Shown here: in pieces, positions 26,488 through 37,760 of the stretch
Layout of the letters: the number at the start of each line of letters is the position of its first letter
Numbering within the stretch: the first letter of the stretch is position 1
DNA from: Inhella proteolytica
GTDB lineage: Bacteria; Pseudomonadota; Gammaproteobacteria; Burkholderiales; Burkholderiaceae_C
Length of the DNA stretch: 64,000 nt
Assembly (NCBI RefSeq): GCF_016093275.1
Contig: NZ_JAEDAK010000002.1
Location: 248,001 to 312,000, forward strand
Direction of reading: 5' to 3'
Position numbers and translations under genes: made by a program
The notes under the pieces: generated by a model
Database searches by the model: none
Seen by the model: only the letters and a program-made list of their open reading frames with translations
What the model was told of the DNA's origin: nothing

Positions 26488-26488
<1 letters not shown>
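24356..26488 (+). CDS. gspD: Type II secretion outer-membrane secretin GspD
   Basis: Forms the outer-membrane channel. The 710-residue precursor has a signal peptide (cleavage near LPALA), an N0 domain (VALNFVNADIEAVSRAMGNL), three N1-N3 domains with a Ser/Gly-rich and Ala/Gly-rich insertion in N3 (about residues 302-360), then the secretin domain with VPFVTGSF and the VPVLSKIPLLGNLF signature. Codon use from about 25500 to 26330 is visibly less GC-biased than in the first half (CTT, AGA, GGG, AAT codons). The stop overlaps gspE by one base. Confidence 0.95.
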
Positions 26489-27909
<1,421 letters not shown>

Positions 27910-27921
27910 ACCTGATTCACG

Positions 27922-29136
27922 ATGCCTGCCTTCAAGTACGAAGCCCTGAACGCCGCCGGCAAGACGCAGAACGGCCTGATCGAGGCCGACAACGCGCGCG
28001 CCGCACGCGCCCAGCTGCGCGAGCAGAAGCTCACCCCGCTGGCCGTCGAGCAGGTGGCGCAGCAGAGTGGTCAGGAGGGCCGTTGGACGCTCAAGGGCAA
28101 GGTGTTCTCCAGCAGCAGCCTGGCCGTGTGGACGCGCCAGCTCGCCGGTCTGGTGGGCAGCGGCCTGCCGCTGGAGCGCGCGCTCACCGCCCTGGCGGAT
28201 GAAGGCGAGCACCCACGCCAGCGTGAGCTGATCGCCCAGCTCAAGGCCGAGGTGAACGCCGGCGCCTCCTTCGCCCATGCGCTGAGCCAGGCACCGCGGG
28301 AGTTCGACGAGGTCTACCGCGGCGTGGTGGCGGCCGGTGAATCGAGCGGAGCCCTGGGCGCGGTGCTCGAATCCCTGGCCGACGACCTGGAGGAGCGCCA
28401 GGCCCTGCGCGCCAAGCTGGTGGGGGCGATGGCCTATCCGGCCATCGTCAGCGTCATCGCCATCGTCATCGTCACCTTTCTGGTCACCTACGTGGTGCCG
28501 CAGGTGGCGCAGGCCTTCACCACCACCAAGAAGGCCTTGCCGGCCCTGACCGTCTTCATGCTGGCCTTGAGCGCCTTCGTGCGCAGCTGGGGTTGGGTGT
28601 TGCTGCTGGCGCTGACCGGCGGCGGCTTCGCGCTGGCCCTGGCGCTGCGTGGCGAAGCCTTCCGCCAGCGCTTCGATGCCGCCTGGCTGAACCTGCCCCT
28701 GCTGGGCCGACTTTCGCGCGGCTACAACGGCGCGCGCTTTGCCGCCACCCTGGGCATGCTGGCGGGCGCCGGCGTACCCATCCTCAAGGCCCTGCAGGCC
28801 GCGGCCGAAACGCTGTCCAACCGCGCCATGCGGGCCGATGCGCTCGACGCCCTGGTGCAGGTACGCGAAGGCGCGCCGCTGGGTGCCGCCCTGGCCGGCA
28901 AGAAGCGCTTCCCCGGCCTGCTGGCCATGTTCGCCCGCCTGGGCGAACAGACCGGCAAGCTGCCCGAGATGCTGAGCCGCGCCGGCCGTCAGCTCGGCAA
29001 CGAGGTCCAGCGCCGCGCGCTGGCCCTGGCCACGCTGCTGGAGCCCTTGCTGATCGTGGTGATGGGTGCGGTGGTGATGGTGATCGTGCTCTCGGTGTTG
29101 CAGCCCATCATCCAGTTGCAGAGTTTTGTGAAGTAA
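27922..29136 (+). CDS. gspF: Type II secretion inner-membrane platform protein GspF
   Basis: Polytopic platform protein, 404 residues, with duplicated T2SSF domains. MPAFKYEALNAAGKTQNG is the conserved start; three membrane segments are seen (about 170-195, 215-245 and 370-395). Motifs VWTRQLAGLVGSGLPLERAL and FAATLGMLAGAGVPILKAL show the internal repeat. It is the last recognised gsp gene; the prepilin peptidase is not encoded in the window and is presumably the shared PilD. Confidence 0.95.
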   Translation: MPAFKYEALNAAGKTQNGLIEADNARAARAQLREQKLTPLAVEQVAQQSGQEGRWTLKGKVFSSSSLAVWTRQLAGLVGSGLPLERALTALADEGEHPRQRELIAQLKAEVNAGASFAHALSQAPREFDEVYRGVVAAGESSGALGAVLESLADDLEERQALRAKLVGAMAYPAIVSVIAIVIVTFLVTYVVPQVAQAFTTTKKALPALTVFMLALSAFVRSWGWVLLLALTGGGFALALALRGEAFRQRFDAAWLNLPLLGRLSRGYNGARFAATLGMLAGAGVPILKALQAAAETLSNRAMRADALDALVQVREGAPLGAALAGKKRFPGLLAMFARLGEQTGKLPEMLSRAGRQLGNEVQRRALALATLLEPLLIVVMGAVVMVIVLSVLQPIIQLQSFVK

Positions 29137-29150
29137 GCGAGGTGCCGACC

Positions 29151-29387
29151 ATGGCCATGAAGACGCACCAGATCGAAGTCCAGAAATTCAAGTCCGCCAG
29201 CAATTCCAGCCACGGCAGCGTGAGCTTTCGCGTCGACGCCCTCGTCAGCCCCCGGCGGCCGGATGAAGACGACGTCGATCCGGCCAGCGTGCTGACGATG
29301 AGCGAGGCCAATGCCCGCGTGTTGATGGCCCTGCTGAAAACCCAGCTCGCCGCCTTCGACGGCCGCAAGGCACGCAGCCAGCGTTAG
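29151..29387 (+). CDS. Small protein of unknown function behind gspF
   Basis: A 78-residue protein beginning MAMKTHQIEVQKFK, 14 bases after gspF with a CGAGG ribosome site. No signal peptide or membrane helix. It is polar, with a central acidic stretch (PRRPDEDDVDPASVL) and a C-terminal helix (MSEANARVLMALLKTQLAAF). Codon use matches the neighbours and the reading frame is closed by a normal stop, so a real gene is likely. I do not recognise a family. Its place suggests cotranscription with the type II secretion genes; no function can be assigned. Confidence 0.6.
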   Translation: MAMKTHQIEVQKFKSASNSSHGSVSFRVDALVSPRRPDEDDVDPASVLTMSEANARVLMALLKTQLAAFDGRKARSQR

Positions 29388-29474
29388 CGATTGCCCTTGC
29401 GGGGCGGCTTGTCCTGGTTCAAGGCTTCGGAAGACCACCGCTTCCTAGACTGACGCCATCCAAAGAAGACAGGG

Positions 29475-30254
29475 ATGGTCATGAAGCTGAACTTGGCCAG
29501 GCGCCCCATGCTGGCGCTGCTCGGGCTCGCCCCGCTCGCGGGGCGCACGCAGGTCCACAACCTCAATGAGGCGATCAACAAGGCCGGGCGCCAGCGCATG
29601 CTGAGCCAACGCTGCGCAAAGGCCTATCTGGCCCTGGGGCAGGGCGTCAAACGCGAGCAGGCTGAGCCGGTGCTGGCCGAATCGATGGCCCTGTTTGACC
29701 GCCAGCTGGTGGAGTTGCGCGCCTTTGCGCCCAGCACACCCACGCGCGACACCTTTGCCGACATGGACCAGCAATGGAGCCGCCACAAGCTGCTGCTGGT
29801 GGGCAATGCACCCAGCCGGCCGCGCGCCGAGGCCCTGCTGGCCTCCACCCAGCAGCTGCTGCAGGCCGCACAGCGTGGCACCGAGCAGCTGGAGGAGCTG
29901 TCCGGCAAGCCCGCGGGCCGGCTCGTCAACCTGGCCGGCCGCCAGCGCATGCTCAGCCAGCGCCTGGCCATGCTCTACCTCGCGCAGGCCTGGCAACTGC
30001 CCGTCGAGCCCGGCAGCCTGCGCCAGGCCCAGGCCGAATTCCTGGCTGCCCAGGCCCGGCTCAAGGCCGACCCGGGCAGCCCGCCCGCCGCCCTGGCCGA
30101 GCTGGAGCGCGTGGACCAGCAGTTCGTGTTCTTCGCCGCCGCCCTGCAGGGCACCAGCGAGCGCAGCCGTGCGCTGGAGGAGGTCTTCAGCACCAGCGAG
30201 CGCATGCTGCAGTTGCTGGACCGGATCACCCAGCTCTACGCCCGCCAGGCCTGA
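29475..30254 (+). CDS. Exported protein with two PilJ-type sensor repeats
   Basis: A 259-residue protein with an N-terminal export signal (LARRPMLALLGLAPLAG). It contains two copies of the motif NxAGRQRMLSQR, at about residues 34-46 and 153-166, the signature of the PilJ/NarX-type periplasmic sensor domain normally found at the front of chemoreceptors and nitrate sensor kinases. Here there is no second membrane helix, HAMP, methyl-accepting or kinase domain, so it is a free periplasmic protein of four-helix-bundle type. The Arg-Arg could indicate Tat export, but a Sec signal is equally possible. Ligand and partner are unknown; pairing with a sensor elsewhere is inference. Confidence 0.75.
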   Translation: MVMKLNLARRPMLALLGLAPLAGRTQVHNLNEAINKAGRQRMLSQRCAKAYLALGQGVKREQAEPVLAESMALFDRQLVELRAFAPSTPTRDTFADMDQQWSRHKLLLVGNAPSRPRAEALLASTQQLLQAAQRGTEQLEELSGKPAGRLVNLAGRQRMLSQRLAMLYLAQAWQLPVEPGSLRQAQAEFLAAQARLKADPGSPPAALAELERVDQQFVFFAAALQGTSERSRALEEVFSTSERMLQLLDRITQLYARQA

Positions 30255-30267
30255 GTCGGCCAAGAAA

Positions 30268-30289
30268 AAGGCGCCCCGCAGGGCGCCTT
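30268..30289 (-). terminator. Rho-independent terminator of porin 2
   Basis: A perfect 9-bp stem (AAGGCGCCC / GGGCGCCTT) with a 4-base loop is followed by TTTTTC on the minus strand, just beyond the porin stop at 30308. As at porin 1, a flanking pair GCCAAG/CTTGGC (30259-30264 with 30287-30292) can extend the stem across the T tract. On the plus strand there is no T tract after the hairpin. Confidence 0.85.
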
Positions 30290-30307
30290 GGCTGGGAGCG
30301 CAGCCGC

Positions 30308-31717
30308 TCAGAAGCGGTGACGCATGCCCACGGCGAAGTTGTTCGAGTCCTCGCCCGCCTTGGCGGTGAAACCGCCCAGGAAACCGGCCTGACCCGGCGC
30401 AGCCTGACCCAAGCCCTTGTTGTTGAAGTGGGTCATCACGACGTTGAAGTCGGTGCGCTTGGACAGCGAGTAGGTGTAGACCGCGCCGTACGAGTCGGTG
30501 TCCGCGTTGAAGCGGGTCTTGTCGTCGAAGCGGTTGAATGCCACGTAGACGGTGTGCGGGCCGGTCATCAGCTTGTAGCCAATGCTCATGGCCTGACCGT
30601 CCATCACGAAGGCCTGCTTGTACTGCTCGACCAAGGCGCTGGTGTTGATCTGCGCGGCCAGCACGGTGCCCAGGTTGGAGTTGGGCACCGCCGCGTTCGA
30701 GGCGGCGTTGATCTGGGCACGCAGGCCCGGAATGATCTGGCCGTTCAGCGCATCCCCCAGACCGCCCAGCAGAGCCGACAGGCCGGAGGGGTTCGGGTCG
30801 CTGACATCGTTGTACAGGAAGCTCAGCTTGCCCGGGCCGACGTCCATCGACAGACCGAGGGTCTGGGTGCGCAGCGAACGCTGGCCCAGCTCGTTCTTCT
30901 TGGTGTTGTAGCCCAGGCCGATGGCGAAGGGGCCGGTCTTGTACTGCGCCATGCCGCCGTAGAAGCTGCCTTGCGAGCTGGAGCCCTCGCCGGCGGCGGC
31001 CATGAAGTTGGCCGTCAGGCCACCGGTCTGGATGCGGTACTGCACCGAGTTGCTCTGGCGGATGTCGATCACCGCGGGCACGGCGGCCACTTGGCCGGCG
31101 GCCAGGCTGGACTGGGTGTTCAGCGGATCGAAGGTGGCGTTGATCTCATAGGCCGGGGTGTACTGGCGGCCGGCCATGATGGCGCCAGCGGGGGTGACCA
31201 GACCAACGAAGGCCTGACGGTCCCAGAAGCGCGCGTTGCCGAGGTTCACGCCAAAGGCCGAAGCGGCCAAGCGGCCACCCAGGGTGCCCAGGGCGCTTTG
31301 CAGCGCGCCGTTCAGGCCGCCGGTGGCGCCACCGATCAACTGGGCCGCCACCGGAGCGGGGATCTGCGCCGGCAGGGTGAAGCTCACCGGGCTGAAGATG
31401 ATTTCGCGCTTGGACCAGCGATCAGGCACTTGCTGGCCGGAAGGCGGCACGTTGCTGTTCGAGCCGGTGTCGACTTCCAGGCGGTTTTCCAGCACCGCCA
31501 GGGCGCGCCAGCCGCCGCCGATGTCTTCATTCACCCGGATGCCCAGGCGCGAACCGTCCATGATGCCGCTGATGACATGGGTCTTGTCACCGCCCAGCAG
31601 GCCGGTGGTGCGGCTGACGCCAGCATCCAGGATGCCGTAGATCGTGACGCTGGACTGGGCCCAAACCGGGGCCATGGCTGCGGCCAGGGTGCAAAGGGCG
31701 AAAGCCGATTTCTTCAC
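30308..31717 (-). CDS. Trimeric porin (Burkholderiales type), long form
   Basis: Outer-membrane porin of 469 residues, about 125 longer than the first porin. A GTG start at 31717 with AGGAG seven bases upstream gives a clean signal peptide (MKKSAFALCTLAAAMAPVWA), then QSSVTIYGILDAGVSRTTG. Family motifs include SRLGIRVNEDIGGGWRA, FWDRQAFVGL and the final strand NNFAVGMRHRF ending in Phe. Extra length comes from two Ala/Gly/Leu-rich insertions, about 115-155 and 325-370, probably extracellular loops or an enlarged constriction loop. A strong terminator follows. Confidence 0.94.
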   Translation of the reverse strand: MKKSAFALCTLAAAMAPVWAQSSVTIYGILDAGVSRTTGLLGGDKTHVISGIMDGSRLGIRVNEDIGGGWRALAVLENRLEVDTGSNSNVPPSGQQVPDRWSKREIIFSPVSFTLPAQIPAPVAAQLIGGATGGLNGALQSALGTLGGRLAASAFGVNLGNARFWDRQAFVGLVTPAGAIMAGRQYTPAYEINATFDPLNTQSSLAAGQVAAVPAVIDIRQSNSVQYRIQTGGLTANFMAAAGEGSSSQGSFYGGMAQYKTGPFAIGLGYNTKKNELGQRSLRTQTLGLSMDVGPGKLSFLYNDVSDPNPSGLSALLGGLGDALNGQIIPGLRAQINAASNAAVPNSNLGTVLAAQINTSALVEQYKQAFVMDGQAMSIGYKLMTGPHTVYVAFNRFDDKTRFNADTDSYGAVYTYSLSKRTDFNVVMTHFNNKGLGQAAPGQAGFLGGFTAKAGEDSNNFAVGMRHRF

Positions 31718-31852
31718 AAGGGTCTCCTGCGGGTGGAATGGGGTTGGCGCGCATTGTGACGGCGGCCTCTCGTGGCGCCGGGCAACGTTGCTGAGTTCCA
31801 ACAGAGGGCGGGGCCGGCGAAGATCCGGCTTTCCCCGTTTGCGTCTTCCACC

Positions 31853-32458
31853 ATGCAGCTTCCTCAGTACCAACCCGAATCGCCGCTCGATCCGCTCTCT
31901 GACGACGAGCTGTCCGCCCTGGATGACCAGCTGGCCGATCTGCCCGGAGACGGCGCCCTGAACATCGAGGCTCTGGACGGCTATTTGTGCGGCCTGCTGC
32001 TGAGCCCGCGGCCCCTGGCCGAGCGCCCCGGTGCGGACTGGCTGCCGCTGATCTGGGGCAGCGAGAGCGCAGAAGCCGACCCCTTTGCCAGCGGTAAGCA
32101 ACGCAAGCGCCTGGTGCTGGCCGTGCTGCGCCACCTGCGCGCGCTCGACCACGAACTGCACCAGAACCCCCAGGCCTGGGAGCCCATCCTGAGCGTGGCG
32201 GAGGACGATGAGGGCGAGTGGGTGGACGCGTTGGACTGGTGCGCCGGCTTCATGCTGGCGGTCGACCTCGACGCTCAGGCCTGGGCGGCGCGGTTCCAGG
32301 ACCCGGAATGGGCGGAGCTGCTGGCCCCCATCGCCCTGCTGGGCGCCGATGAAGAGACGCTGACGGAAGCCGACCGCGCCCGGCTGGACGACTTGTCTGA
32401 GTTGGACGCCTTGAGCCGCAGCGTGCCTGAAGCGGTGTTGGGCATGGCGGCGCGCTGA
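31853..32458 (+). CDS. YecA/UPF0149 family protein
   Basis: A 201-residue acidic soluble protein. The LSDDELSALDDQLADL start and IEALDGYLCGLLLSPRPL motif identify the UPF0149/YecA-like family; WEPILSVAEDDEGEWVDALDWCAGFM is a second conserved block. The C-terminal SEC-C zinc motif found in some relatives is absent. Biochemical role is unknown. It is divergent from the second porin. Confidence 0.82.
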   Translation: MQLPQYQPESPLDPLSDDELSALDDQLADLPGDGALNIEALDGYLCGLLLSPRPLAERPGADWLPLIWGSESAEADPFASGKQRKRLVLAVLRHLRALDHELHQNPQAWEPILSVAEDDEGEWVDALDWCAGFMLAVDLDAQAWAARFQDPEWAELLAPIALLGADEETLTEADRARLDDLSELDALSRSVPEAVLGMAAR

Positions 32459-32573
32459 ACCCGGCCTGGGCGTGCATCTGTCGCGCCGGATGGACCCGCT
32501 GCGGGCTGCTCCGCCTTCACAAATCGGCTCTGTGTCCGTAAAAGAAGGCGTCCGCTGAATTCCGGAGGCGCTG

Positions 32574-33575
32574 ATGAGCCGTACCGCCCTGGCCTGTGTG
32601 CCCTGCCCCCACCCGCGCATCCCGCTGGCGCAGATGCGTACTGTCTACGACTGCGAGGAGGTCCAGACCAAGCTGGACAAGCTCATCGCCCAGGAACACG
32701 CGCCGCTGAAGGCCACCTACGAGCGCATGCTGTCCAAAGGCGCGCAGCGCTTCCAGGTCAAGCCCAGCGGCCTGCCGGTGATGGCTGAGCTCTACGAGGA
32801 GTTGCCGAACTTTCACGACGTGCTGGACGATGTGCGGCGCCAGATTGCGCTGTGTGCCGACAGCGGCGACGCGCTGGAGATCACGCCCTTGCTGCTGCTC
32901 GGCCCGCCCGGCGTGGGCAAGACCCACTTCGCCCGCCAGCTCGCGGAGCTGCTGGGCACCGGCATGGGCTTTGTCTCCATGAGCTCGCTCACGGCGGGCT
33001 GGCTGATCGGCGGCGCCTCAAGCCAATGGAAGGGCGCGAAGCCCGGCAAGGTCTTCGAGGCCCTGGTGGACGGCCAGTACGCCAACCCGGTGATGGTGGT
33101 GGATGAGATCGACAAGGCCGCCGCCGAAGCCAGCTACGACCCGCTGGGCGCGCTCTACAGCCTGCTGGAGCACGACACCGCCCGGGCCTTCACCGACGAG
33201 TTCGCCGAAGTGGCGCTGGACGCCAGCCAGCTGATCTGGGTGGCCACCGCCAACGACGCCCGCGCCATCCCCGAGCCCATCTTGAATCGCTGCAATGTGT
33301 ACGAGATCGAAGCGCCAGACTTCGAGGCGGCGCGCGGCATTGCCCGGCGCCTGTACCGCAGCATCCGCGGCGCACACGAATGGGGCCGGCAGTTTGGCGA
33401 GGAACCGCTGGAGGCCGTACTGGATGCGCTGGCCGCCGTGCCGCCGCGCGAGATGCGACGCGCCTGGATGACGGGCTTCGGCAACGCCAAGCTGGCTGGC
33501 CGAGGCGAGGTGCAACTGGCCGACCTGCCGGCGGCCGGCAGCGGCCGGCGCGGGCCGCTGGGGTTCACCAGCTGA
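32574..33575 (+). CDS. Lon-like AAA+ ATPase lacking a protease domain
   Basis: A 333-residue cytoplasmic AAA+ protein with GGAGG before its ATG. Walker A GPPGVGKTH (110-118), Walker B VMVVDEIDKA (173-182), sensor 1 in WVATAND and an arginine finger in EPILNRCNVYEI follow the order of the Lon ATPase module. The N-terminal Lon substrate domain and the C-terminal Ser-Lys protease domain are missing; instead there is a coiled N-terminal segment (VQTKLDKLIAQEHAPLKATY). A remodelling or unfoldase role is inference. It is followed by a terminator and then groESL. Confidence 0.82.
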   Translation: MSRTALACVPCPHPRIPLAQMRTVYDCEEVQTKLDKLIAQEHAPLKATYERMLSKGAQRFQVKPSGLPVMAELYEELPNFHDVLDDVRRQIALCADSGDALEITPLLLLGPPGVGKTHFARQLAELLGTGMGFVSMSSLTAGWLIGGASSQWKGAKPGKVFEALVDGQYANPVMVVDEIDKAAAEASYDPLGALYSLLEHDTARAFTDEFAEVALDASQLIWVATANDARAIPEPILNRCNVYEIEAPDFEAARGIARRLYRSIRGAHEWGRQFGEEPLEAVLDALAAVPPREMRRAWMTGFGNAKLAGRGEVQLADLPAAGSGRRGPLGFTS

Positions 33576-33594
33576 TCCGCGTTCCCCCCCATCC

Positions 33595-33622
33595 AACCGC
33601 CGGCCTTGCGCCGGCGGTTTTG
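33595..33622 (+). terminator. Rho-independent terminator after the AAA+ ATPase gene
   Basis: 8-bp stem CCGCCGGC / GCCGGCGG with a 5-base loop and a TTTTGTTT tail, 20 bases past the stop at 33575. It separates the ATPase gene from the groESL promoter. Confidence 0.85.
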
Positions 33623-33630
33623 TTTCAGCC

Positions 33631-33661
33631 CCCTTGAAGCCTGGAGAGGCGCCCCTATACT
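33631..33661 (+). promoter_or_regulatory. Heat-shock (sigma-32-type) promoter of groESL
   Basis: CCCTTGAA at 33631-33638, a 13-base spacer and CCCCTATACT at 33652-33661 fit the sigma-32 consensus CCCTTGAA-N13-15-CCCCAT-T closely. The same bases also give a weak housekeeping match (TTGAAG, 16 bases, TATACT). The start point would fall just before or inside the CIRCE site. Confidence 0.75.
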
Positions 33662-33669
33662 TGCGTCTA

Positions 33670-33696
33670 CTAGCACTCGCAACCGTTGAGTGCTAA
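33670..33696 (+). promoter_or_regulatory. CIRCE operator (HrcA binding site)
   Basis: CTAGCACTC - 9 bases - GAGTGCTAA matches the CIRCE inverted repeat TTAGCACTC-N9-GAGTGCTAA with one mismatch at the first base. It lies 60 bases before groES and just downstream of the -10 element, the usual place for HrcA repression. No hrcA gene is in the window. Confidence 0.93.
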
Positions 33697-33755
33697 CAGT
33701 TCGGCGGCCCTGGTCCCCACCTCGCGCCGCTCCGTTTTTTCTGCAAGGAGAACCC

Positions 33756-34046
33756 ATGAAGCTGCGTCCCCTGCACGATCGCGTGATCGTGAAGCGCCTG
33801 GAAAACGAAACCAAGACCGCCTCGGGCATCGTGATCCCCGACAACGCCGCCGAGAAGCCCGACCAGGGCGAGGTGCTGGCCGTCGGCCCGGGCAAGCGCA
33901 ATGACAAGGGTGATTTCGTTGCCCTGAACATCAAGGTCGGCGACCGCGTGCTGTTCGGCAAGTACAGCGGCCAGACTGTCAAAGTTGATGGCGAAGAGCT
34001 GCTGGTGATGAAGGAAGACGACCTGTTCGCGGTCGTTGAAAAGTAA
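33756..34046 (+). CDS. groES: Co-chaperonin GroES
   Basis: 96-residue heptameric lid of the GroEL chamber. [16 protein letters not shown], the mobile-loop region [17 protein letters not shown] and [20 protein letters not shown] are diagnostic. AAGGAG lies 7 bases before the ATG. First gene of groESL, controlled by the CIRCE site and probable sigma-32 promoter upstream. Confidence 0.98.
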   Translation: MKLRPLHDRVIVKRLENETKTASGIVIPDNAAEKPDQGEVLAVGPGKRNDKGDFVALNIKVGDRVLFGKYSGQTVKVDGEELLVMKEDDLFAVVEK

Positions 34047-34066
34047 TCCGGCACCCGCCTCACTGA

Positions 34067-35728
<1,662 letters not shown>

Positions 35729-35781
35729 GACCCGCACGCGTACTTCTCGGGGTACGCACTGCGGCAATCCTGCCTGTGTGG

Positions 35782-35813
35782 AAGGGCTTCGCCTTAGGGC
35801 GAAGCCCTTTTTG
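35782..35813 (+). terminator. Rho-independent terminator of groESL
   Basis: 12-bp perfect stem AAGGGCTTCGCC / GGCGAAGCCCTT, loop TTAG, followed by TTTGCTTTT. It lies 54 bases past the groEL stop. Confidence 0.92.
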
Positions 35814-35822
35814 CTTTTCATA

Positions 35823-37760
35823 ATGCAGCGCATGAACCCGCATCCGCTGCTAGGCCCGCTGGTCGACATCGTTCTGGCGAAATTGCCCGAGTTGGGTCGC
35901 AATCTGCAGGAGTCGATCCAGCAGGCCATCAAGCTCAAGCACCTCGGGCTGCAGGAGGCCTGGAACCGCCGCCGTTCGCGTTTCCAGTTCGAGTTCGAGA
36001 CCAGCCTGCGCCCGCTGCTCGCGCAGGCCCGTCAAGGCGTGGACCCGCTGGCGCCAAAGCGTCATGTCGGCATGAACGAGCTGGCCCTGGTGGACGAGCA
36101 CCAGGCGCTGCGTGATGTGGGTGTGGCCCATGTGGTGGAACTGGCCAATGAGGCCAGCCGCACCGAGCTGTTCCAGCTCAACAACTTCTTCGCCGGCCTG
36201 GCGCGCAAGGATGCGCGGCCGGCGCGCGAACCCAATCTCTTGCGCCCGGCCCTGTTCGCACGTGCGCTGGCCGACGCCCTGGCCGGCCCCGATCTGCGCG
36301 CCGATGGCCATTACGCGCTGATGCAGGCGGTGGCCCCCTCCTTGGCCGGCGCACTGGTGCCGGTCTACCAGGCGCTCGCGCAGGAACTGCAGCGCAACAA
36401 CCTCACGCCGCTGGTGAGTACCCAGGATGTCAGCCGCGGCGAGCGCCGCCCCTACAGCAGCGTGCCCGGCGGACTGGACCAGCTGCGCGCCCGCGTCGAT
36501 GCCATCGAATCGCGCAGCGCGGCACTGGATGCCCCCAAACCGGCGGGTGGCGACCTGCTCAAGCGCATCTACGAGCAGATGCTGGCCGACCCCAAGCTGC
36601 TGCCGCCGGTCAAGGCCCAGCTGGCGCGCCTGCAGGTGGTGGTGGCGCGCCTGGCCCAGCAAGACCCGCAGCTGCTTCGCCAGCAGGACCACCCGACCTG
36701 GCGCCTGATCAATGCCGTGGCGGCCTACGGCGCCGCCTTCACCGACGCCACCGACAAGCGCCTGCGCGACTTCCTGCAGTTTCTCGACGATCAGACGGAG
36801 ATGCTGCTGGCCGCGCCGGTGCTCGGGCGTCAGCAGTTCGAGAACCTGCAGCGCCTGATCGACGCCTTCATCGCCCGCCAGGCGCGCGAGCGCAGCACGC
36901 CCTCCACCGTGGCCCTGGCGGCCCTGGAGCGCGAACGCCAGCGCCACGAGTGGACGAACATGTTGCGCGAGCAGCTCGATGCCCAGCTGCACGGCGCGCG
37001 CATCAGCCCCTCGGTACGCGAGTTCCTGCTCGGCATCTGGATCGAAGTGATCGTGCAGGCCATGGTGCTGGACGGGCATGAGTCACCGGCCGTGATGTCG
37101 CTGATCCAGGTCGTCGACGACCTGGTGGACAGCCTGCAGCCGGTGCGCACCGATGAGGAACGCGAGCGCCTGCGCCAGCGCCTGCCGGCGCTGATCGCGC
37201 GCATCTCGCATGGGCTGAACAGCATCGCGCTGTCGGACAGCAAGCGCGAGGCCATCCTCAATGGGCTGGCCGGCCAGCATGCGCGCGCGCTGCGCGGGGT
37301 GGCCGCCGAGCCTCGCCGCGCCGCCGCGCCGCCCATTCAGCCCGCCGGCGGTGCGCAGGACAGCGAGGTGCGACGCCTGCTGGACGAACGCGAGAGCCAG
37401 TACTCGTCGGTGTGGGCGCATGCGGAGGTCAATCGCGCCGAGTTGCCGACCCAGCCTCTGCCCCTCACAGGCGTACCCGACGAACAGGCGCGCCAGTCCA
37501 TCGAGGTTTGGATGCGCCAGCTGGCGGTCGGCGGCTGGTTCCACATGTTCGTGCAGAGCCATTGGCTGACCACCCAGCTGGTCTGGATCAGCGAAGGCCG
37601 GCAGTTCTTCGCCTTTGTCGGCCAGGATGCCGACGAGCGCCACTCGCTCACCGCGGGGGCGCTGGAGCAGCTCTACGCCAAGGGTCTGGTGATGTACTTG
37701 GAGCAGGAAGGCCTGCTGGAGCGCGCGGTTGCCACGCTGATGCAGAACCTCGACCCGTGA
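35823..37760 (+). CDS. DUF1631 family protein
   Basis: A 645-residue cytoplasmic protein (start MQRMNPHPLLG; a second Met nine bases on is possible). It is mostly helical with no membrane segment. Features of DUF1631, a family of unknown function in beta- and gammaproteobacteria: ELALVDEHQALRDVGVAHVV near residue 85, FLLGIWIEVIVQAMV around 400, and a C-terminal segment WFHMFVQSHWLTTQLVWISE with VGQDADERHSLTAGALEQLY that resembles a PilZ-like or RNA-binding end but is not a clear match. Its stop overlaps the start of the patatin autotransporter (TGATG). Confidence 0.82.
   Translation: MQRMNPHPLLGPLVDIVLAKLPELGRNLQESIQQAIKLKHLGLQEAWNRRRSRFQFEFETSLRPLLAQARQGVDPLAPKRHVGMNELALVDEHQALRDVGVAHVVELANEASRTELFQLNNFFAGLARKDARPAREPNLLRPALFARALADALAGPDLRADGHYALMQAVAPSLAGALVPVYQALAQELQRNNLTPLVSTQDVSRGERRPYSSVPGGLDQLRARVDAIESRSAALDAPKPAGGDLLKRIYEQMLADPKLLPPVKAQLARLQVVVARLAQQDPQLLRQQDHPTWRLINAVAAYGAAFTDATDKRLRDFLQFLDDQTEMLLAAPVLGRQQFENLQRLIDAFIARQARERSTPSTVALAALERERQRHEWTNMLREQLDAQLHGARISPSVREFLLGIWIEVIVQAMVLDGHESPAVMSLIQVVDDLVDSLQPVRTDEERERLRQRLPALIARISHGLNSIALSDSKREAILNGLAGQHARALRGVAAEPRRAAAPPIQPAGGAQDSEVRRLLDERESQYSSVWAHAEVNRAELPTQPLPLTGVPDEQARQSIEVWMRQLAVGGWFHMFVQSHWLTTQLVWISEGRQFFAFVGQDADERHSLTAGALEQLYAKGLVMYLEQEGLLERAVATLMQNLDP

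Noticed and set aside
29774..31759. Plus-strand frame of 661 codons spanning the PilJ-repeat and porin 2 genes
   Set aside because: It crosses two real genes on opposite strands and a terminator; repetitive Val/Gly/His/Gln content typical of a shadow frame.
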